Counted from the stretch's first letter, positions 15,030 to 23,004 are shown. The stretch is DNA of 35,771 nucleotides from Erysipelotrichaceae bacterium (GCA_003520745.1 DOUE01000021.1:12470-48240); one strand, 5' to 3'. Notes: a model not told the origin generated them from the letters alone. A program made the numbers and translations.

Positions 15030-17149
15030 ATTTTCCCCTCCCGTCGATAGGTGACATAGGCGATGCAGCTTTTCCCCGTGATCTTGATGCTTGGATACTC
15101 ACAGGGCACGAACCAGGTTTCGCCCGCTTTGAATTCCTGATCGTCGATCTTTCCGTTTCCTTCCAATACCGTCAGGAAATAGAATTCGTCGAGCCTGAAC
15201 GTCCCTTCATTCTGTATCTCCAGTTTCCCGGCGGTATAGACCCCGGGTTCATCGTGGAAGACCGTCTGGACGACCCCTTCTTTCTCAAAGGGATGCAGTT
15301 CAACCGGCCGGGTATCGTCGTTGGGGATCCGGATGTTGTCGAGGACTTGTCGGATATGCAAGGTGCGTCGATTCTTTGTGATCGGATCAATCCGGTCGTA
15401 ATCATAAAGGCGATAGGTCAGATCCGCGTTCTGGGTGAACTCGATCAAAGTGACACCGCCACCGAAGGCATGGAGCGTCCCGTAGGGGACATCCACGAAA
15501 TCGCCCGCTTTGACCGGGATGACACGCACCAATTCATCGAACGCTTTCGCATCGACCTTCGCTTTGAATTCTTCGTTTGTTTTCGCCGTGTGCCCGAGCA
15601 CCATCGTGCCTTCCCCTTCGATGAAATACACACCGTCGGGTTTCCCTTTCTTCCCTTCGTGCTTCATCGCATACGCGTCGTCGGGATGCAACTGGATGGA
15701 CATCGGGATGACCGGGTTGGCCATGGCGGTGCGCACCGGCATTTCATCGGTCCCGCTCTTGAAAAGATCGCGATGTGCCGTGAAGAAATCGGATAGCTTT
15801 TGCCCGGTGGCTTCGACCGTACAATCCAGATGCCCTTTCATCGCGATGACGTTGTAGCACTCGCCGATGTTGGGAAGGTCGCTGACATAGCCGTATTTTT
15901 CTTTGAGCCGGTTTCCGCCCCAAATGCGGTAATTGAAGACCGGAAGGATTTTGTAGAGTTTGCGCTCCGTTTCGCGCTGAAACACCTTTTTCCCTTCGCG
16001 ATAGGTCGAAACCACGTCGTATCGTTCGTCGAGCACCGTGAAATCCGCGAATTTGCCGGGTTTCAGACCGCCGATCTTGTCGAGTTTGAGTAGCTTGGCC
16101 GGATTGACGCTGGTCATTTCGACGGCTTCTTCGATCGGACATCCCGTGAACTCCAAAATATTTTTAAAGGCATCGATCATCCCGATCGTCGATCCCGCGA
16201 TCCGTCCCGTGTCCTTGGTCAGTGCTTTTCTTCCGACATTGACACATTCGACGCCCCCGAAGACGAACTCACCGTCTCCCATCCCTTTGGCCGGGTTGGC
16301 ATCGGTGATGCAGATGAGGCGGCGACTGCCGAGGATCTGGTAGGTCAATTTGACCACCAGGGGGTCGATATGGAAACCATCCGTGATCAATTCGCAGAAA
16401 CTGTCGCCTTCCAACAACGCGGCCGTGACGGCGCCGGGATTGCGGTGGGTATGTTGGGTCATCGCGTTGTAGAGGTGGGTGAACCCGTCCCCTCCCGCCG
16501 CGAGGGCATGCAAGGTCTGCTGTGCCGTCGCATCGGTGTGCGCGAACATCACCGCAACCTGGTGATGATGGCATTCTTCGATGAACGCTTCGATCCCATC
16601 GGATTCGGGTGCGACCGTCACCATCCGTAATTTGTTTTTCGTAAGTTGCACATCGTCGTCGATTTCGCCCTTGACGATTTTGCGGATGCCTTCGGCTTCC
16701 ATCATGGCTTTGAATTTCAGGTTTAGGAAAGGTCCTTCGTTATGGATTCCGATCCATCGCGCCCCATCTTCAGGCACATCCATTTTTCCGTAAACTTCCA
16801 AAAACTCGCGCTCGATGTGCCGTGGTTTCGCCATCAACGACGCAAGAAAGGTCGTCGTCCCCTCGCCGGCAAAGAACTTCGCGACGTTTTTAAGTTGTTC
16901 CGGATCGGGATGGATGAAATCATGGCCGAGGGCGCCATGGGTATGGATGTCGAGGAACCCGGGGATGAGAGTCGATGCCCCGTGATGCACTTGATTCACC
17001 GAGGGATCGCGGAGGTACGATCGTAAAACCTCATCGTCGGATCGGGTTACCAAGACGATGTTTCCGCCTTCCTCAAGCAGGACGCCGTCGTCGATCTTGG
17101 GTCCGTATCCGGTGACGATCGTTTTCGCAAAGTGTAAGGTCAATGTCAT
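15026..17149 (-). CDS. NagA-ManA fusion: GlcNAc-6-phosphate deacetylase fused to a mannose-6-phosphate isomerase-like domain
   Basis: One open frame of 707 residues joining two complete enzymes. Residues 1 to about 391 are NagA, which removes acetate from GlcNAc 6-phosphate: PGFLDIHTHG (His69, His71), IGIHNEGPFLN (Glu138), MFAHTDATA (His204), FTHLYNAM (His225) and the catalytic Asp283 in ITDANPAKGMGDG. Residues about 398-707 are class I ManA: LPVFNYRIWGG, MSIQLHPDDAYA (Gln486, His488), GKPDGVYFIE, VPYGTLHAFG (His560) and NADLTYRLYDYDR. The expected Glu metal ligand in the GKPE position is Asp505, a conservative change. There is hardly any linker, and a GGAG lies where a stand-alone manA would have had its ribosome binding site. 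The start is the ATG at 17149, 8 bases after GAGG. It is the first gene of a two-gene operon with manA. Confidence 0.9.
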   Translation of the reverse strand: MTLTLHFAKTIVTGYGPKIDDGVLLEEGGNIVLVTRSDDEVLRSYLRDPSVNQVHHGASTLIPGFLDIHTHGALGHDFIHPDPEQLKNVAKFFAGEGTTTFLASLMAKPRHIEREFLEVYGKMDVPEDGARWIGIHNEGPFLNLKFKAMMEAEGIRKIVKGEIDDDVQLTKNKLRMVTVAPESDGIEAFIEECHHHQVAVMFAHTDATAQQTLHALAAGGDGFTHLYNAMTQHTHRNPGAVTAALLEGDSFCELITDGFHIDPLVVKLTYQILGSRRLICITDANPAKGMGDGEFVFGGVECVNVGRKALTKDTGRIAGSTIGMIDAFKNILEFTGCPIEEAVEMTSVNPAKLLKLDKIGGLKPGKFADFTVLDERYDVVSTYREGKKVFQRETERKLYKILPVFNYRIWGGNRLKEKYGYVSDLPNIGECYNVIAMKGHLDCTVEATGQKLSDFFTAHRDLFKSGTDEMPVRTAMANPVIPMSIQLHPDDAYAMKHEGKKGKPDGVYFIEGEGTMVLGHTAKTNEEFKAKVDAKAFDELVRVIPVKAGDFVDVPYGTLHAFGGGVTLIEFTQNADLTYRLYDYDRIDPITKNRRTLHIRQVLDNIRIPNDDTRPVELHPFEKEGVVQTVFHDEPGVYTAGKLEIQNEGTFRLDEFYFLTVLEGNGKIDDQEFKAGETWFVPCEYPSIKITGKSCIAYVTYRREGKI

Positions 17150-17170
17150 CTCGATCACCTCTTTGTTTCT

Positions 17171-17226
17171 ATTGTACGATAGATTATGCGTTTTTACGAT
17201 AGTTTTTGATAGATAATGATAGATAT
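17171..17226 (-). promoter_or_regulatory. Promoter with four 10-bp phased GATAG repeats before the nagA-manA fusion
   Basis: On the minus strand TACAAT (17171-17176) is a good -10, but no -35 is evident at 16-18 bp. On the plus strand CGATAGATTA (17177), CGATAGTTTT (17197), TGATAGATAA (17207) and TGATAGATAT (17217) sit exactly 20, 10 and 10 bp apart. Boxes in helical register next to the -10 suggest an operator or activator site; the factor is unknown. Confidence 0.6.
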
Positions 17227-17246
17227 ATTTTTGGATTTGAAAGAAA

Positions 17247-17268
17247 AAGAAGACGTTTCCGCCTTCTT
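17247..17268 (-). terminator. Intrinsic terminator of the PHP/redox-protein operon
   Basis: On the minus strand AAGAAGGCG and CGTCTTCTT pair around a GAAA tetraloop and run into TTTCTTTC. The stem begins at the stop codon of the C_GCAxxG_C_C gene. Confidence 0.85.
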
Positions 17269-17711
17269 CATCCTTGATTCCGTTGATTCATGCGATAGTT
17301 TTCAGCCAACCGCACGGCTTGTCTTACCAAATGTTCACATTCTTTGACGGGTTTCCCGTCGATCTCCATTTTAGGGCGCGACTTATTGAATTCAAGCAGA
17401 TCGTCGCAACGCGTCGATCCCTTCGCGACTCGAAACGCTTCCCCGATTTCCTTGATGTCCGCATAGAACTTCGTCTTGGTTTCCTTATCGACCGGATGAC
17501 CGTAGCCATATTCCAAGCCCAAAGCCATGAAGGAACCGGTCAGCGCTCCGCAGGCTTCCCCCAGATGTCCCATCCCGCCACCGAACGAGGATGAAAGATG
17601 GGCGGCTTGGTCGAGGTTCAATCCAAGATCTTCGGCGTAGGCGCAGAATACGGATTGTGCGCAGTTGTATCCTTGGTAAAATAGTTCGACGGCTTTTTCT
17701 TCCCTGTTCAT
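17268..17711 (-). CDS. C_GCAxxG_C_C family redox-type protein
   Basis: A 147-residue member of the C_GCAxxG_C_C family, proposed to be redox-active and often co-located with oxidoreductases. The signature is clear: YNCAQSVFCAY, then SSSFGGGMGHLGEACGALTG, then STRCDDLLE and PVKECEHLVRQA, giving the conserved series of cysteines. No signal peptide or membrane segment is seen. Its start overlaps the PHP-domain gene by 4 bases (ATGA). Its true substrate is unknown in the family. Confidence 0.85.
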   Translation of the reverse strand: MNREEKAVELFYQGYNCAQSVFCAYAEDLGLNLDQAAHLSSSFGGGMGHLGEACGALTGSFMALGLEYGYGHPVDKETKTKFYADIKEIGEAFRVAKGSTRCDDLLEFNKSRPKMEIDGKPVKECEHLVRQAVRLAENYRMNQRNQG

Positions 17712-18484
17712 TTTTCCACCTGTCTTTCATTTGAATGAGGGTATTCATTCGGGAGTTTGATTCCCGCATGTTTCTTTTCAAGATGGCCCATGAAGGCTTC
17801 CGCGTTCGTATTGACGATCAATTCCAACGGGAAACTAGCTTCTTCCAATAACGGCAGACAATTATCGACGATGCCGACCTGCGATTCATGGTGGGCGTCG
17901 CTGCTGACAAGGATCTTGACCCCTTTCTTTTTACATAATCCCAGCATCTCCAGATTATTCTCCCGGACATTGGGCCGGGCATGGGGATGCGCCAAGGAAT
18001 TGTTGTTGAGTTCAAGAAGGACGTCGTATTCCTTCGCCATATCGGTCACGATATCATAATCCAAGGGAACCGACCCATCGTCGGGATGACTGATGATATC
18101 GACCCAACCGCTTTTCATCGCGTTGACGACGGCGTTGGTGTTTTGCTCCTTGGTCCCGGGGACATAGCAGAATTTGTGGATCCCGGCGATCCGCAGTTCC
18201 ATCTGGTTCATCAGACGTTCCGGCATGCTTAACGTCCCTTCATAATCCAGGATATTGAGTTCGACCCCAAGAAGCAAGCGTACGTTTTCGTAATGACGAG
18301 GAACGACGCCATAGTTGGAGAAATAAAGATAGGAACAGGTTCCAGGTACCCCTTCGGCGTGTTCCGTCACCCCGAGGATCTTCAATCCTTGCCGCGAGGC
18401 GGCGCTGACCATTTCACCCAAGGTACTGTAGGCATGACCGCTGGCGGTCGTATGGGTATGCACATCCAATTCAAATTGAAACAT
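17708..18484 (-). CDS. PHP-domain phosphatase (YcdX-like)
   Basis: A 258-residue metal-dependent phosphoesterase of the PHP superfamily, like E. coli YcdX. The metal-binding His and Asp residues are visible in order: LDVHTHTTASGHAY, LGVTEHAEG, LLGVELNILDYEG, IAGIHKFCYVPG, DIISHPDDG, LELNNNSL and ILVSSDAHHES. It has no polymerase or other domain. A phosphatase for a small sugar phosphate is the likely role. CGGAGG lies before the ATG, with a TATACT -10 (18509-18514) upstream but no clear -35. It heads a two-gene operon with the C_GCAxxG_C_C protein. Confidence 0.87.
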   Translation of the reverse strand: MFQFELDVHTHTTASGHAYSTLGEMVSAASRQGLKILGVTEHAEGVPGTCSYLYFSNYGVVPRHYENVRLLLGVELNILDYEGTLSMPERLMNQMELRIAGIHKFCYVPGTKEQNTNAVVNAMKSGWVDIISHPDDGSVPLDYDIVTDMAKEYDVLLELNNNSLAHPHARPNVRENNLEMLGLCKKKGVKILVSSDAHHESQVGIVDNCLPLLEEASFPLELIVNTNAEAFMGHLEKKHAGIKLPNEYPHSNERQVEK

Positions 18485-18527
18485 GTCACTTCCTCCGAAT
18501 CTACAACAAGTATAGCACCATCGTAAA

Positions 18528-18555
18528 AAAAACGACGCGGATTCCCGTCGTTTTT
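18528..18555 (-). terminator. Strong terminator of the SIS-SDR-FAD-lactonase-aldolase operon
   Basis: On the minus strand AAAAACGACG and CGTCGTTTTT pair around an 8-base loop, followed by three more U. The stem starts at the stop codon of the aldolase gene. Confidence 0.88.
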
Positions 18556-19193
18556 CAGATTGTTTTTCGCGCTTTTTCGACGAGGCTTACAAATTCAAGC
18601 GAACGTTGTCGGATACTTTCCAGAAAACCCTCGCTCCCGCTTTTTTTAAGATCGACCAATTGACTGCCGATCCCGATCGCGCTTGCGCCGCCGGATAAAT
18701 AGTCGAACGCATTGTCGAGGCCGATGCCGCCGGTCACCATGATGGGAATACGGGGTAGCGGCGCTTTGATGTTTTTCAGGTAGTCCGGACCCAGTTGGGC
18801 AGCCGGGAAAAGCTTCACCATGTCCGCGCCGGCGAATGCCGCCTTGGCGATTTCAGAGGGGGTGAAGACCCCGGGAACCACTTCGACGTTGCGCAGTTTA
18901 CAATACTTTACCACCTCGATATCCAGGATCGGGGAGACGATGAACGTGGCGCCTGCAGCAAGGGCTTTGCGGGCTTGGTCGAGGGTCAATACCGTCCCGG
19001 CACCCAAGGCGATCCCGTCGATGTCTTTGCAGGCTTCGATGGCTTCGTAGCCACCGGCGTTTTCAACGGTGATTTCGATGGCGAAAACACCGCTCTCCTT
19101 CAGCGTCTCGACGACTTCCTTGATGTTCCCTGCCGTGGCGTTTCGCAAGACGGCGACGACGCCCGATTTCGCAATCGCTTCCTGTAGTTTCAT
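18555..19193 (-). CDS. KDPG-type aldolase (2-keto-3-deoxy-6-phosphogluconate/galactonate class)
   Basis: Splits a 2-keto-3-deoxy sugar-acid phosphate into pyruvate and a glyceraldehyde phosphate. The 212-residue chain is the usual length and has VVAVLRN (Arg17), AIEITVENAG (Glu40), ALGAGTVLT, FIVSPILD, VVPGVFTPSEI and the Schiff-base Lys127 in MVKLFPAAQLGP, then VTGGIG. The start is the ATG at 19191-19193 with GTGAGG 5 bases upstream; the longer in-frame extension runs through the lactonase gene and is not used. It is the last gene of the operon, ending a route that begins with a dehydrogenase and a lactonase. Exact substrate is not determined by sequence. Confidence 0.9.
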   Translation of the reverse strand: MKLQEAIAKSGVVAVLRNATAGNIKEVVETLKESGVFAIEITVENAGGYEAIEACKDIDGIALGAGTVLTLDQARKALAAGATFIVSPILDIEVVKYCKLRNVEVVPGVFTPSEIAKAAFAGADMVKLFPAAQLGPDYLKNIKAPLPRIPIMVTGGIGLDNAFDYLSGGASAIGIGSQLVDLKKSGSEGFLESIRQRSLEFVSLVEKARKTI

Positions 19194-19200
19194 GGATGCC

Positions 19201-20142
19201 TCACTTTCGAAACGCCAAGGCACGCCGCGGATTATGGATGAAGAGATCGTCGATGATTCGGCTCGAATCCATTTTCTCCGCATCCAACCGCTCTCTTAAT
19301 TCTTCCTTGAACGTCGTCAATAGAAAATCCAATCCGAATTGACCCCCGTATCCTTTAAAGTAGCTCTGGCGGGCGAAGTCGCCGCTGATCAGGATCTGGG
19401 TATGCAGGTCTTCTTTCGCCAAGCGCAGGATGAAGCCGATCGCCCGCTCTTTCGTATTGTATTTTGCTTTGGGGATGGAATCGTAGCCTAAGAACGCCCC
19501 GCGTTCCACCAGTTCATGATGGACGCCGAAATCATCCAGTTGGTCCATGTGACCCAGAATGATCGACGAAGGATCAAGACCTTCTTCGACGAAGAGGTCG
19601 AGTTGTTCCTTCGCCATGGTCCCCGCCTGGGTGTGGGTGGTGATGGGGATGCCCGTGGCGAGAGAGGCGCGGGAAATCGCACGGAGTCCGATTTCCTCCC
19701 AGGGATGAATCAGGTTTAGACTGGTACCGATCTTCAGGACGCCCGGACGGACGCCGGTCCCGTCGACCCCTTCTTCGACTTCTTTGATCAACTCTCGGGC
19801 GACCTCGTCGATCGACCGGTTTTCTAGAAATGGACGGTTGTAGGTCCCTTTATTGAAACCCCCGGTCGCGACGATGTGGACGCCGCTTATTTCGCTTAAT
19901 TCTTTGAGTTTGAAAATGTTTCGTCCATAATCGACCGTGGTCACTTCCACGATGAGCGACCCGCCGGCTTCTTTAAACAATGCGAGGTCGAAAACGACGT
20001 TGGCGATGTCGTCAAGGACCATCGTCGGGTTTTCCGCCGCCACTTCTTTCGTCGCCGTCGTGTAGAGATGTTCATGGACATAGGTGCTCCCCACATCCTG
20101 CGCATCCACGAAGCCTCTGACGGTCAAGATTTGTCCTTTCAC
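19201..20142 (-). CDS. Phosphotriesterase-family lactonase
   Basis: A 313-residue amidohydrolase-superfamily enzyme of the phosphotriesterase (PTE) family. The binuclear metal site is complete: VHEHLY (His23, His25), PGVLKIGTS (carboxylated Lys), TTHTQAG (His), ILGHMDQ (His) and ISGDFAR (Asp). PTE-family enzymes from mycoplasmas and Listeria are known to open phosphorylated aldonolactones, which fits this gene's place between a dehydrogenase pair and a KDPG-type aldolase. The start is GTG at 20140-20142, 7 bases after GGAGG, overlapping the oxidoreductase stop by 4 bases (GTGA). No export signal, so cytosolic. Confidence 0.87.
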   Translation of the reverse strand: MKGQILTVRGFVDAQDVGSTYVHEHLYTTATKEVAAENPTMVLDDIANVVFDLALFKEAGGSLIVEVTTVDYGRNIFKLKELSEISGVHIVATGGFNKGTYNRPFLENRSIDEVARELIKEVEEGVDGTGVRPGVLKIGTSLNLIHPWEEIGLRAISRASLATGIPITTHTQAGTMAKEQLDLFVEEGLDPSSIILGHMDQLDDFGVHHELVERGAFLGYDSIPKAKYNTKERAIGFILRLAKEDLHTQILISGDFARQSYFKGYGGQFGLDFLLTTFKEELRERLDAEKMDSSRIIDDLFIHNPRRALAFRK

Positions 20143-21458
20143 ACCGGTTCCTCCTGTCGAAGGTTCAGGATCGCCCCGTTGGCGACCAAGGTTTTCTGAA
20201 GTTGTTTGATATCGATGTCTTTGGGTGCTTTCTTTTGCGTGAACGCCAGGCTGGCGGCGGTTCCCGCCGCTTGTCCCATCGCCATGCATTGCCCCATACT
20301 GCGGACCGAGGCATGGGCGTCGTGGGTCGCGGACAGGCAACGTCCGGCGACCAAGAGATTCTCGCTGTCTTTCGGGATCAGGGAACGGTAGGGAACCTGG
20401 TAGGTTTCCCCTTCGGGTAGATACGCCCAAACCGTCGAACTGGTCTGGTTGTGGTCTTCGATCGGTGCGCCGCACTCCACCACCGCGTCGTCGAATTTAC
20501 GGGCCGATAAGACATCCTCGCGGGTCAAGGTATACTCGCCGAAGATGCGTCGCGTCTCACGGACACCGATCTGGGTGCTGAAGTTCAGGAAGCCGGCGTT
20601 CTCATACCCCGGGAGATAGTCTTTCATGAAACGGAAATACTCGAGGGCTTGGCGGCGACCCAGGATCTCCGCCTTGGAGAGTTCGACGATGTCGGTAGGG
20701 TCTGGGAGCGATAGACGGACCATGTTGGTGGCCATGACGCCGGGCAGGGTCGTGATGTGGACGCTGCCTTCTTCACGGGGCAACCAGTATTTACCGCTGG
20801 CGTTGGCTTCCTTCATCCATGCCCACATTTGGTTCTTGGTGAAGGTTTTGGCTTTTTCGTTGTCGACGTTGCAGAGTCTGAACGTCGTCGTTAGGGATTG
20901 GACCGGTTCATGCGAACCGATCCCGTCAAACGGAAGACCGGCGAGCGCGACGATGTCCGCATCGCCCGAAGCATCGATGACGATGTCGGCCTCGATCTTC
21001 AGGAACCCGGATTTGTTGACGACGATCACCCCGGTGATCCTGTTTCCTTCTTTCAACACGTCGACCACGAAGCTATGCAGAAGGATGTCGACCTTGGATT
21101 CCGTCAAGAGTTCCTCATAGACGACTTTCAAGGTTTCGGGGTCGTAAGTGATCCCCGTCCCCGCCCCGTAGGTGTTGGGGCGAAGCAGCATCGCCCCTCT
21201 CTGTTTGAGTTTATCCAAAATCAGGTCGGGGATGCCTCCGACCACCTTGCGTCCTTCTTTGCCGGGGAGATAGAAACCGTAGAATGTATCCAGGATGTAG
21301 GTGCTGGTCCCTCCCACGAAGCCATAGCGTTCCACAAGCATCGTTTTGCGACCTTCCCTGGCGGAAGCGATCGCGGCGTTGCATCCCGCGCTGCCGGCGC
21401 CTACGACGAGGATTTCGGTCGATACGATCTTATCGATTCGTTTTGCGTAGTTTGTCAT
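20139..21458 (-). CDS. FAD-dependent oxidoreductase (FAD_oxidored family)
   Basis: A 439-residue flavoprotein of the family Pfam calls FAD_oxidored. The dinucleotide fold is EILVVGAGSAGCNAAIASAREG, followed by MLVERYGFVGGTST. DADIVIDASGDADIVALAG lies mid-chain and the C-terminal FAD motif is LLVAGRCLSATHDAHASVRS then GQCMAMGQAAGTAA. It has no signal peptide. The start is the ATG at 21456-21458 (GGAGG 12 bases away), overlapping the SDR stop by 4 bases. Members near sugar genes are poorly characterised; here it may oxidise a sugar or sugar acid in series with the SDR enzyme (inference). Confidence 0.85.
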   Translation of the reverse strand: MTNYAKRIDKIVSTEILVVGAGSAGCNAAIASAREGRKTMLVERYGFVGGTSTYILDTFYGFYLPGKEGRKVVGGIPDLILDKLKQRGAMLLRPNTYGAGTGITYDPETLKVVYEELLTESKVDILLHSFVVDVLKEGNRITGVIVVNKSGFLKIEADIVIDASGDADIVALAGLPFDGIGSHEPVQSLTTTFRLCNVDNEKAKTFTKNQMWAWMKEANASGKYWLPREEGSVHITTLPGVMATNMVRLSLPDPTDIVELSKAEILGRRQALEYFRFMKDYLPGYENAGFLNFSTQIGVRETRRIFGEYTLTREDVLSARKFDDAVVECGAPIEDHNQTSSTVWAYLPEGETYQVPYRSLIPKDSENLLVAGRCLSATHDAHASVRSMGQCMAMGQAAGTAASLAFTQKKAPKDIDIKQLQKTLVANGAILNLRQEEPV

Positions 21459-22237
21459 TGTGCTGTCCAACCTCCGTCGACCGGGAGGATGATCCCGGTG
21501 ATGAAATCCGATTCTTTGGCTGCGAGGAAAGTCGCGGCTTTGGCGACCGAAAGCGGGTTGCCAAGTTTGTGCTTAGACGCATAGATGGGTTGTTTATAGT
21601 CCATGTAGTTCAATATGTCTTCGTCGCTTTGGGCCCGCAGGCTCATGGGGGTTTCAATCAACCCGGGTGCGATGACGTTGACCCGGATATGTTGTTTGGC
21701 ATAGTAGATCGCCATCGCACGCGACATCCCGATGATGGCCGCCTTTGAGGCGGCATAGGCGTGGGTCGAAAACATCTCGTTTCCCCCGACCATGCCCAGG
21801 ACGGAGGCGGTGTTGATGATGCATCCGCCGCGGTTTGACTCAAGCCAACGTTTCACCATGAACTTGTTCATGACGATCTGGGTCGTGAGGTTGAGGTCGA
21901 AGGTTTGGCGATAGGCGTCCATGGAGAGTGAATGAAGGGGACCGTCGCCGAAGCGGCGGCCGCTCCCGCCGGCGATGTTGAAGAGGACCTCGATCAATCC
22001 GAATTCCTTTTCGATGCGCTCAAGTGCGGATTCTACTTCATTTTCGTTGGTACAATCCACCGTTTCATAGCGGAAAGACTCCGGAAAGGAAGAAACAAGC
22101 GAAAGAACCAAGGGGTCGTTTGATGGTTTCATGTCGATCCCGACGACCCGGTCGCCTTGTGCTAGAAACAGATTGATCGACGCTTGCCCGATCCCGCCCA
22201 GGGCACCCGTGATCACGACGACGCGTTGCGTGTTCAT
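21455..22237 (-). CDS. Short-chain dehydrogenase/reductase
   Basis: A 260-residue classical SDR enzyme. The NAD(P) motif is TGALGGIGQA, with GIDMKPS after the second strand, where the Asp suggests NAD preference. NIAGG, INTASVLG (Ser) and the catalytic YAASK follow, then NVIAPGLIETPM and the C-terminal VDGGW. The start has almost no ribosome binding site and depends on 4-base overlap (ATGA) with the upstream SIS gene, so translation is probably coupled. In this operon it would oxidise a sugar or sugar phosphate, giving the lactone the PTE-like enzyme opens. Substrate cannot be read from sequence. Confidence 0.9.
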   Translation of the reverse strand: MNTQRVVVITGALGGIGQASINLFLAQGDRVVGIDMKPSNDPLVLSLVSSFPESFRYETVDCTNENEVESALERIEKEFGLIEVLFNIAGGSGRRFGDGPLHSLSMDAYRQTFDLNLTTQIVMNKFMVKRWLESNRGGCIINTASVLGMVGGNEMFSTHAYAASKAAIIGMSRAMAIYYAKQHIRVNVIAPGLIETPMSLRAQSDEDILNYMDYKQPIYASKHKLGNPLSVAKAATFLAAKESDFITGIILPVDGGWTAQ

Positions 22238-23004
22238 TGATTGCGTAGGGTACGACGCCGATAGTCGTTATAGGTGGCTTCGAAGATGGCGCGGGAAGCA
22301 TCGATGCCGATGAAATGCGGGCTGGTCAAGACCAAGGGCGGTTGGCCGGCTTCGGTCAGAAGTTCCGCGACGCGCGCTTTGATGAGGTTGACGACCAAGG
22401 TGTTACCGATGGTCGAAGTCGGTGAGACAGGATAGATTAGATCGGGTACGCGAACCGCCGCGTCCCCTAAAGGGACGCAGGTATCGATGACCAGGTCGGC
22501 GATGTCGATCAGTTTCTTGCCGCTGGAATGTTTGACCGGGGTTTTCAGGCTGTTTTCGACCGCGACGACCGCGACCACGAACATACCCCGTTGTTTCGCC
22601 CCCATCGCCATTTCGATGACGACGTTGCCGACGCCGCTGGTGGAGAAAAGCAAGAAAACGTCTTTGGGGTAAAAGACGAAGTTACGCAGGATTTGTTCGG
22701 CCAAGCCTTCCACGTTCTCGATGAACATGGCTTGGCGCTGTCCGTTGGCGCCGACGACCTGGTTGTGATAGGTCATCGAGAGTTCGACGATGGGATGGAA
22801 GCCGGGATAGCTTCCGTAGCGTGGAAACACTTCTTCCACCGCCATGCGGGAATGGCCCGAGCCATAGACATGGACCAAGCCGCCGTCGGCGATGGCGTCG
22901 GCGAAACGTTTGGACGCTGCCTCGATTTTGTCCATCTGGGTTTCGGCGATGTCGTTGATGATTTTCGTCGTCGCTTTCAAGTATTGTGTGTATACGTCGT
23001 TCAT
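22234..23004 (-). CDS. SIS-domain protein, UPF0309-like (first of tandem pair)
   Basis: A 256-residue single-SIS protein similar to UPF0309. SIS motifs are VHVYGSGHSRMAVEE, LLFSTSGVGNVVIEMAM and VKHSSGKKLIDIADLVIDT. A helical N-terminus of about 25 residues may mediate oligomerisation. SIS domains bind phosphosugars and often isomerise aldose/ketose pairs, but the reaction of this subgroup is unknown. AAAGGG precedes the ATG. It is the first gene of the SDR-FAD-lactonase-aldolase operon, with its own promoter and a perfect 16-bp palindrome, and it is a clear paralogue of the gene immediately upstream. Confidence 0.85.
   Translation of the reverse strand: MNDVYTQYLKATTKIINDIAETQMDKIEAASKRFADAIADGGLVHVYGSGHSRMAVEEVFPRYGSYPGFHPIVELSMTYHNQVVGANGQRQAMFIENVEGLAEQILRNFVFYPKDVFLLFSTSGVGNVVIEMAMGAKQRGMFVVAVVAVENSLKTPVKHSSGKKLIDIADLVIDTCVPLGDAAVRVPDLIYPVSPTSTIGNTLVVNLIKARVAELLTEAGQPPLVLTSPHFIGIDASRAIFEATYNDYRRRTLRNQ

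Noticed and set aside
15960..15980. Separate manA gene inside the fusion frame
   Set aside because: A GGAG is present, but no ATG, GTG or TTG follows at a usable distance, and there is no stop between the two domains.
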